Shown in pieces: positions 57,579 through 64,000 of a DNA stretch of 64,000 nt (the first letter of the stretch is position 1; every line of letters begins with the position of its first letter). A program made the position numbers and the translations under genes. The DNA lies in contig MNCI01022141.1 in assembly GCA_015680685.1 (NCBI GenBank), positions 286,504 through 350,503 of the forward strand. Reading direction: 5' to 3'. The DNA comes from Gnetum montanum. Taxonomy: Eukaryota; Streptophyta; Gnetopsida; Gnetales; Gnetaceae. The notes under the pieces are model-generated. The model did not search any database, was not told where the DNA came from, and saw only the letters and a list, made by a program, of their open reading frames with translations.

Positions 57579-58583
57579 TGATGAGTGGCGAGGTACCCCT
57601 ACACTCAACCATATGAATACGAGCGTGTACGCGCGATCCGGTCGAACTCCGTAGACTAAATGCCTTAATGCCATAAGAAACACTTGGGGTTAATCGTTCG
57701 GTGTCTTCCCAGGCTTACTTGTATGTGTCACGGTGTATGGTTAAGCAAGTTTGAGGTATGTGATTTTTTTGGTATTTTCAAGTTTATCTCCTAAGCTATG
57801 AGAGAAAGGTTGAGAAAGTAAACTAACTCTAACTAATGTTCTAAGTCTAAATTAACTAGCGTCAGCATCCATTCCCACTTACCGGACACATCCTGAACTA
57901 TGCAACTGTGGCTACCAAACGCTAATCGTTACTGGGATCACCACATGTAATGCAAGTGCTCGAAGTAGTCATACTGAGGCACCTATTTAGCTTAAGTGTG
58001 ATAAGCAGCTGATTCCTTAGCTAGCCGTACACACCCGTGGGTGCTCGTAACCAAGTCGTACTTATCACACGTTCTAGCCTAGCGATGAGTAGCTGATTCC
58101 TTGACTAGCTGTACACATTGAACTACCACTGGGATTACCAAGGGCAGATCCTGGAATATGCTACTAGGTTACCAAGCAGTCCAATGCTCATAATCAAGTC
58201 ATACTCACGCGTTGCGACAAGCAGCCGATTCCTTGATTAGCCGTACACATCCGTAGATGCTCGTAATCAAGTTGTACTTGTATGCACTAGGAAAGCAGTA
58301 AATAACAATAAATAAAACCACGTGCTGCAAGGTTTATCCAATCAAGTTCGTCTTTAATACCGTACACAACTTGGGTTCATGTTACAAGTTGCTCGAATAA
58401 AGAGCCGTTCACTCTAGGACTCCTACTGCGGGCACATGGGAAAAATTCTAACTCTGGAGTGATCAATCTGCCAGAGCTTCGCTACTTATAGCCAGGATTC
58501 AGAAAAGAAGGGAGTGTCACCTCTTATTTATAGATATGGCGGCGGACCGCGATATCGCGGCACGTGCAAAACGCGTCTCATCA
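57579..58583 (-). repeat. 5' LTR of element D
   Basis: 1,005 bp with TGATGAG..CTCATCA ends. TATAAATA on the - strand at 58532-58525, with CCGCGATATCGCGG just upstream (58560-58547). Contains repeated AGCCGATTCCTTGA / GTACACA words (+ strand 58000-58260), a diffuse internal repeat. Confidence 0.92.
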
Positions 58584-58588
58584 ATTGT
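58584..58588. repeat. Target-site duplication of element D, right copy
   Basis: ATTGT, identical to 52054-52058. Confidence 0.93.
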
Positions 58589-58808
58589 CTCTAGGAGTAG
58601 CCTAGTGTTAGGAATCACATCATACACCTTACGCTAGACTAAACCATACGTGACAAAGTAAATACTAGTCCATGTAGGAAGACAATGAACTACGATCAAT
58701 GTATAACTATCTAGGTGCCACAACTAGTCCATCTGCGGAGTTTGATTGGATCATGTGTACACACACGTATTCGTATGGTTGAGCGTAGGGGTACCTTGCC
58801 ACTCATCA
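58589..58808 (+). repeat. 5' LTR of element C, right piece
   Basis: Continues the C LTR (CTCTAGGAGTAGCCTAGTGT) and ends TGCCACTCATCA. Confidence 0.88.
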
Positions 58809-58809
58809 T

Positions 58810-58827
58810 TAGCGCCATTGCCAGGGA
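58810..58827 (+). promoter_or_regulatory. Primer binding site of element C (tRNA-Asp type)
   Basis: TAGCGCCATTGCCAGGGA, one base after the LTR; close to the tRNA-Asp complement. Confidence 0.75.
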
Positions 58828-58939
58828 TGGTGCTAGTTATCTAAATTAGTTATATAATCCAAGATCACTATAACGAAGAATTAACGATATATCTTTTAGG
58901 AAGAAAGTAATTGCAATAAGTCACACATAGTTCACAATA

Positions 58940-61296
58940 ATGTCTCTCTCACAAGACTATGATAATGCAACAACTAGTAACTCAATTCATTGGAGGACCA
59001 ACGAAATTTATGATGAAGATGAAGATTGGAGTACTTAATCTTATGCTAGAGTTTCATATGTTCATGGACACCCCAACAATACTCAAGGAATCTTATCATC
59101 CAACTCTAACACCTTTAGTAAGGATGGGACATCCCATAGAACGAGGGGGCCCATAAGGCCTAGGACCCTCTTAATGGTTAGCAAGATTATATCAGGGGAT
59201 GGTTGGAAGACTTACAAAAGTTATGATGAGTCTTTCAGTTCTCCCTCTTCCTCTGCTCCTTCAACATCAAGTCATGACACGGATGACCATTTCTTTAAGG
59301 GTTGACATAGAAAATAAAATCAAACCCACAGGCAAAGTTAGGAATGCCAACATGAACAAAGACAACATTGTTCCAATTCACAAACTCATAACCTACTTAG
59401 TGAAGATGAACCCTTGTTGGCCACTAAGGTCTAATGCGTATATAAGAGGTTGTTCAAATATCCTGCAGGCATTGCAAGGAAAGTCATTTACCTAGGCTTG
59501 ATTTAAATAAATTTTCCAAGTTTTCAAGAGGCTATGATTTAGATCCACAATATCATTTACAAGCCTTCCATGATGCCTATGCATGGAACAACATTGATAA
59601 TGGGTGGCAAAGACTTAAGCTCTTCCCTATGGCATTTTTTGTCCAAGAAAAATTATTGTATAGGTCTTTAAAACCCAAATCAATTCATTGTTGGCTGATA
59701 ATGGTAGAACTCTTCAATGAAAGATATCAAACTTGTGCAAGAGTGTCAGCCTTGACGAGACAAATCCAAGAGTGGAAATAAGGGCAATATGAACCCTTAG
59801 ACATGGCCTTAGAAAGATATTACTCACTATTAAACAACTGCCCAAGTCATGGGTTCTTTGAGGAAAGACTAATGTATCACATCATGGATGGTCTTTGTAA
59901 TGAAACAAGGGAGACCCTAGGGATATATGCCCTAGGTCAACTATATGAACTATGAACCCACCAATTCCAGGAGCTTATTAAGTAGGTAGCAAAAGAAGAA
60001 GGAGAAATAGCTAAATGGAAGAATGTTGAAAGATCTCAATAGGACCAAAATCTCAAAATAACAAAGATTCATGAAGAGGAAAAATCAACTCACCTCACAG
60101 AGGTGGAATCATCTCTGCCAATACTACAATCACTAGGGGAAATTGAGGCAAAGATTAATAAGATGATGGAATGGGTACATGATAAATGCAGAGAATATGC
60201 CAACATTATTAGAGGTGGAACCACACATGATCACTCTGACAAATAGGACAAACGGAGGATGCGAAACCAAGAAACAAGATAGAACACCACTCAACAGTTA
60301 GAAAGAAGGGTTGAAGATAATAAGGACAGGGGCTCAACTGCTAATCATAGGTATCAATGCGATGTTTGTCTATATGATCACCCCAAAATTTAATGCCTAT
60401 TATTGTTACATTTACATGAGCATTGGGGAGGAATGCTACATCCAGATTTCGTACAAAAGTATCATGTCCAAACGTAGTGGCAGAAACTTCAGTCATGAGG
60501 GAGGTCACCACCAAACAAACCACACCCTTCATATCCCCCGACACCAAATGTCTATTATGTTTAGCATCCTATTTTTCCAACTGGATTAACATCCTCTACT
60601 TCACCTCATCATTATCATTCTCCTGAGTACTATCAACCCATATCCTCTCCAACAAGATTACCACCTCATGTTCCTTATACTTCTCCTCACTCTCAATATT
60701 CTCATCCTTCACCTCCTTCTACATTGCCACTAGTTGTGCTAGAAGGTTTTGTACCACAACACCAACCCACAAATGTTACTTGTGTTGCTATTGTCAATAG
60801 TAGTGAAGGTCCTCCATAATGTCAAAAGCATCCTTTCTTTAGGCATGACCGTAGAAAGAGACAACACAATTTTGAAGCCACTGCATCCAACAAATCAGCA
60901 CAAGTCTAGCACTATGATGGATCTTCTCCCTTGAACTAAATGCCTCCTATTACCTTATCTAGGCCACCAATCAACACTCCAAAAACCATGTGGCCCAATA
61001 AATATAACAATGTGGGAAGAAATATTGATCCTTGCTTACCATCTTATGCTCATGGATGCCATAGTGGGTTAGCTCCTTATCACATGAGTATATTTTGTAA
61101 TCTTTCCCACTATGTCTACTTTAATCAAGTGTGTAAACCCCAATTTGGGTACATTCCTACCACCACACCAAAAGACACCTAGTGGTTTGGATATGATCAA
61201 ACCCCAATATTTCCAACATGCATGGATCCAAACTTTCTATTTATTAATTCTCGCCATAATCAAAGGTTTAGTCATGGGGGAAATCCCCCATTCTAA
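58940..61296 (+). pseudogene. gag of element C, degraded
   Basis: Start ATG 58940 (MSLSQDYDNATT) aligns with B. Segments in order: acidic start with a frame change; capsid-like LDLNKFSKFSRGYDLDPQYH-type text (59490-59620); helical part (VSALTRQIQEWK, LLNNCPSHGFFEERLMYH, 59740-59940); a linker with EIEAKINKMMEWVHDKCREY (60137-60200); knuckle-like CDVCLYDHPK (60358-60390, the last Cys shifted by a stop); and a P/H/Y-rich tail to TAA at 61294. Multiple stops. Confidence 0.75.
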
Positions 61297-61395
61297 CAAG
61301 CAGAATTAGTAAATGTTTTTCTTTTTCTTTGGTTTTACAATTTTTTATTTTCTAATTTGTCATCTTTCAATTTATTGTTTTATCTTTTTGAGGGT
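61297..61395 (+). other. T-rich tract after the C gag
   Basis: Matches the position and character of 4157-4320 in B. Confidence 0.6.
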
Positions 61396-62405
61396 GATCT
61401 CATCTATGAATAAAATACTCATGTGACCTATCGATTAAGGTGTTATTCTATGCTATCAAGCCACAAGGGACTAATTATTTGAATGGTGAGCCCACAACAT
61501 CCGCCCACCCATTCTACTAATAAGAGGTTCTACTTTGGATATGATGATATTGTTGTTATCATTAAAACCTAAAGTAACTTTGTACTCATTATGTCTGGAG
61601 TGAAAAGTGATAAACTAAGAGAGAATGGAAAGGGTGTGATATCAAGGGGACTTGTGGATTCTCTTTGGTGACATTTGTAGGTGCTATCATGTAACTTAGT
61701 TGTACTAAGATCCTTGTAGATCTAATGAAAGATGGGAGTAAGATTTGTGATAAAGGAAGTCAATGCTGTTCTGGAGGGTCTCATTGGAAAGACATGCACC
61801 CATGCTTGAAGGTTGGCAGCTTCTTTGGATCACTTTTAAAAAAGATAGAAAAAGAGAGAGAGAGAGAGAAAAAGAAAATCAAGGGGGAAAATAAGAAATG
61901 AAGCAGAAAAGAAAAGATAAAAAAATGTGCCACAGATAAATTTGAATCACTCCTCTCTTATGCAAAATGCTAAGTGATTGTACGCCTTGCTATTTTGATT
62001 CTCTTATGGTTATCTATCATGGGGATGAAATAATGAAATGTCACTGATCAGAGGTATGGACTTCATTTTGATCTTGGAGTGAAAGGGTAATGACATATTA
62101 ATCATGCCCTACACTTAGGATTCACTGTGCCCAGGGTTAGTTACCTCATGTCCCAATTTCGGTAGTCCCTTCTATGATTCATTTCATCCCACTGTTCATG
62201 TATTTCTAACTTGTGTCTTGTATTGCATAGAACTCATACCTCATCACAGTGGTATTTAACAGATGTGTGTTTTGTTGCACTAGTGCGAATTGCATTTAAC
62301 CCTTTCAATGCCTATGAACATTTTATGGTGTGGTTACATAATGGCATGATAGGTAGGAACCTACTTTTGGGGAGGACTCACTTGCGTAACGTTTATAATT
62401 TGCAC
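61396..62405. other. Element C interior, non-coding
   Basis: Co-linear with B 4321-5260. Includes an A/G-rich stretch near 61845-61925. No gene. Confidence 0.6.
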
Positions 62406-62584
62406 TCATTGCACTTCACCATATCATCTTATTGTTGGCACATTTGGCCATTCCATGGAGCAGTTAAAATATTTTATTCAAAATATTGGAGGAATCTATG
62501 GTTATGGGTAAATTACAGCTTTAGTGTTGAAGGTTCATGGGTGTTTGTTTTTAGAAGATTGATTCACTGGTAAACAAAAATGAT

Positions 62585-62731
62585 GATGTTAAAGCCTTCT
62601 GAATAAAAGATAAAGGTGCCAAATTATCTTGTTGATACAACCGAATTTAATCCATCGACACAATTTAGTAGCCAAGAGGATGTTAAAGCCTTCTGAATAA
62701 AAGATAAAGGTGCCAAATTATCTTGTTGATA
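62585..62731. repeat. Perfect 53-bp direct repeat pair
   Basis: 62585-62637 and 62679-62731 are identical over 53 bases (start GATGTTAAAGCCTTCTGAAT, end ATCTTGTTGATA), 94 bases apart. Confidence 0.95.
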
Positions 62732-62822
62732 AAATCAGAAAATGGTATTATGGCAAAGAAGGAAGTACGTTTTTCATGTAAAAGAATGAAGTTGCCGATG
62801 GATTAAATTCGGTTGTATCAAC
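62631..62822. repeat. 192-bp inverted-repeat structure with 30-bp arms
   Basis: Arm 1 at 62631-62660 (GTTGATACAACCGAATTTAA..) and arm 2 at 62793-62822 are reverse complements with one mismatch in 30. The second 53-bp direct repeat lies inside. Could be a small MITE-like element, a fold-back RNA or a rearrangement scar; no convincing target duplication was seen. Confidence 0.8.
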
Positions 62823-62849
62823 ATTGGAAAAGAAATAAGAATTAATCAA

Positions 62850-64000
62850 AAATCAGCCACACCCGAGTGTTCAGAAATTATGCAGAAATCAGCAAAAGGA
62901 AAACGAAGACCGCGGTGCTACAAGACGATCCATGGCCACCGTAAATCTACAGCCAGGCCAGCAAACACCGCTGCATCCGTCCCTCCATGCCACCGCAGCC
63001 ATTGACGTTGCTGGTTCGTTGTGCATAGAAACCCCACAAACTGCTGCGTAACATTCAGCCGCACATAAAATAAAAACGCAGGGATATGTTGTGGCGATTT
63101 TGGTGGTGAGGCTGCGGCAATTCTGAAGGTTTTTGCAGGTAATTTCAGCAGAATACAGACCCATAGAACGTTGGCCCTTGGTTCTACAATCAGTGGCAAT
63201 GGCGGTAAAGATTCAAGGGAAAAATTCGAACAAAAACGCAGGAAGCCCTAAATCAATTTTGGGGGCAAAACAGAAACAGTTCAGGCGATTTAAATCCTCT
63301 ATTTTGGGCACGTTATCTTTCAAAAGAAAATCCCTTTCTTCTCTAGCACGCAACGGCAAAGTCGGATTGCAGTTACAGGGCACGGCAGAGTCGGATTGCA
63401 GTTGCAGGGCCTTTCCCACGGTGATCGTCGGTTACGATTTTGCAGGGACTTCTAGCGCGGGGACAGTTTGAATCGGTGCAGTTTCTCGGCAAAAAAGAAG
63501 GAGAAAGGCCGTTGCCTGAAACCGGATAAAACCTCCACGGTGATGCGCGATTTTTACATACAACATCAATGTTTTAACCACAAACTTTGCACCAAAGCAC
63601 ATATAAAATAAACATTAATCTATAGCTTCACGGGAGTATCGGTGGTTTAATCAAACATATATAATACACATATTATGACCATTGAAATACTTACAATGTG
63701 GCACCTTGATTTAGAGACTTACTTCCAATTATCCCAAGTTATGAAATGCCATTGAAGATTTGCAACTTTAATTACCCTATGAAGTCCTCATTATATTAAA
63801 ATTAGCATAAAATGCTCCTCATTTTATGCATAATTTCCTAACTCCCTAACTACTTAACCTTCTCCTAACTTATCTTCTAATTGGTTAGTCTAATTATTTA
63901 AGAAAGAAGTTGGGAAAGATATTTGAGATATTTTTGATATTTTAAACTTGACCGTTCATTTGAATAAGCAAAATAAAGGGACATATATTGTATTTTAATT
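62850..64000. other. Unassigned sequence at the right end
   Basis: Relatively GC-rich from about 62900 to 63540, then AT-rich. Open stretches of up to about 110 codons have no recognisable domain. Could be a 5' flank or leader of a gene beyond the window, but nothing proves this. Confidence 0.4.
63354..63411. repeat. 29-bp tandem duplication
   Basis: CGGCAAAGTCGGATTGCAGT.. and CGGCAGAGTCGGATTGCAGT.., two copies of 29 bases differing at three positions. Confidence 0.88.

Larger units (their letters stand above)
52059..58583 (-). mobile_element. Element D, small gag-protease LTR retrotransposon
   Basis: About 6.5 kb on the - strand: 5' LTR 58583-57579, primer site 57577-57561, gag from 57433, protease to 54838, non-coding interior, then 3' LTR from the N gap to 52059. 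Flanked by ATTGT. No RT, RNase H or integrase is present, and the space from 54837 to the gap (about 1.2 kb) is too short for pol. A non-autonomous gag-protease element. Confidence 0.88.
51417..62405 (+). mobile_element. Element C, relative of B, hit by element D and 3'-truncated
   Basis: A 5' LTR (51417-52058 + 58589-58808), tRNA-Asp-type primer site (58810), gag (58940-61296) and interior co-linear with B up to about 62405. There similarity stops without a purine tract or 3' LTR in the window. Either the element is truncated or it was interrupted by sequence starting at 62406. No pol seen. Confidence 0.8.

Noticed and set aside
62850-63540. Gene start in the GC-richer right end (open frame 63133-63471)
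   Set aside because: No recognisable domain, no supported splice sites, and a 29-bp tandem duplication inside it; left as unassigned.

Overview
The window is nuclear DNA of a land plant with a large, repeat-dominated genome. Evidence: Ty3/gypsy LTR retrotransposons nested several levels deep, retrotransposon-carried genes that look spliced, and one intact spliceosomal plant gene (ankyrin repeats plus a multi-membrane-pass C-terminus, ACD6-like). A gymnosperm or another large-genome seed plant would fit, but the species cannot be named from the sequence. Three runs of N (5780-5850, 41271-41493, 53065-53633) mark a draft assembly.

Region 1 (1-47025) is one nested stack. The outermost element, G, starts left of the window. 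Its gag remnant is at 1-793 and its 3' LTR at 46121-47025. Element B (1234-45772, + strand, 5-bp target duplication CCTTC) is inserted in G. B carries a gag and a sense-strand extra gene but no recognisable reverse transcriptase. B was then hit twice. Element E (7535-26187, - strand, about 18.65 kb, duplication CACGG/CACAG) split the extra gene. Element F (28112-45332, + strand, about 17.2 kb, perfect duplication CTAGT) split B's 3' LTR. Removing E and F leaves a B of about 8.65 kb.

E and F are two diverged members of one Tat-type gypsy lineage with the order LTR, PBS, gag-protease, an intron-bearing gene on the opposite strand, then RT, RNase H, a second archaeal-type RNase H and integrase, a tandem array, a hairpin joined to the polypurine tract, and the LTR. 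All their coding regions are broken. The most striking shared feature is a short word (core RYCNTTAAACT) in sense orientation at all three non-coding junctions of both elements.

Region 2 (47026-51416) is a small gene island. A 594-codon, three-exon ankyrin gene lies on the - strand (49498-47255); all junctions agree in phase. Upstream are a four-copy 59-66 bp tandem repeat and a second degenerate repeat.

Region 3 (51417 to about 62405) is element C (+ strand, a relative of B) with element D (52059-58583, - strand, duplication ATTGT) inserted in its 5' LTR. D is a small gag-protease element with a deletion in gag. B, C, D and G share TGATGA..CTCATCA-type LTR ends. Where the primer site is visible (B, C, D) it matches the 3' end of tRNA-Asp, as in the Athila group.

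Region 4 (62406-64000) has no recognisable gene. It holds a 192-bp inverted-repeat structure interleaved with perfect 53-bp direct repeats, and a 29-bp tandem duplication.

The retroelement calls rest on reading translations, LTR ends and target duplications by eye. No database search or alignment program was run.
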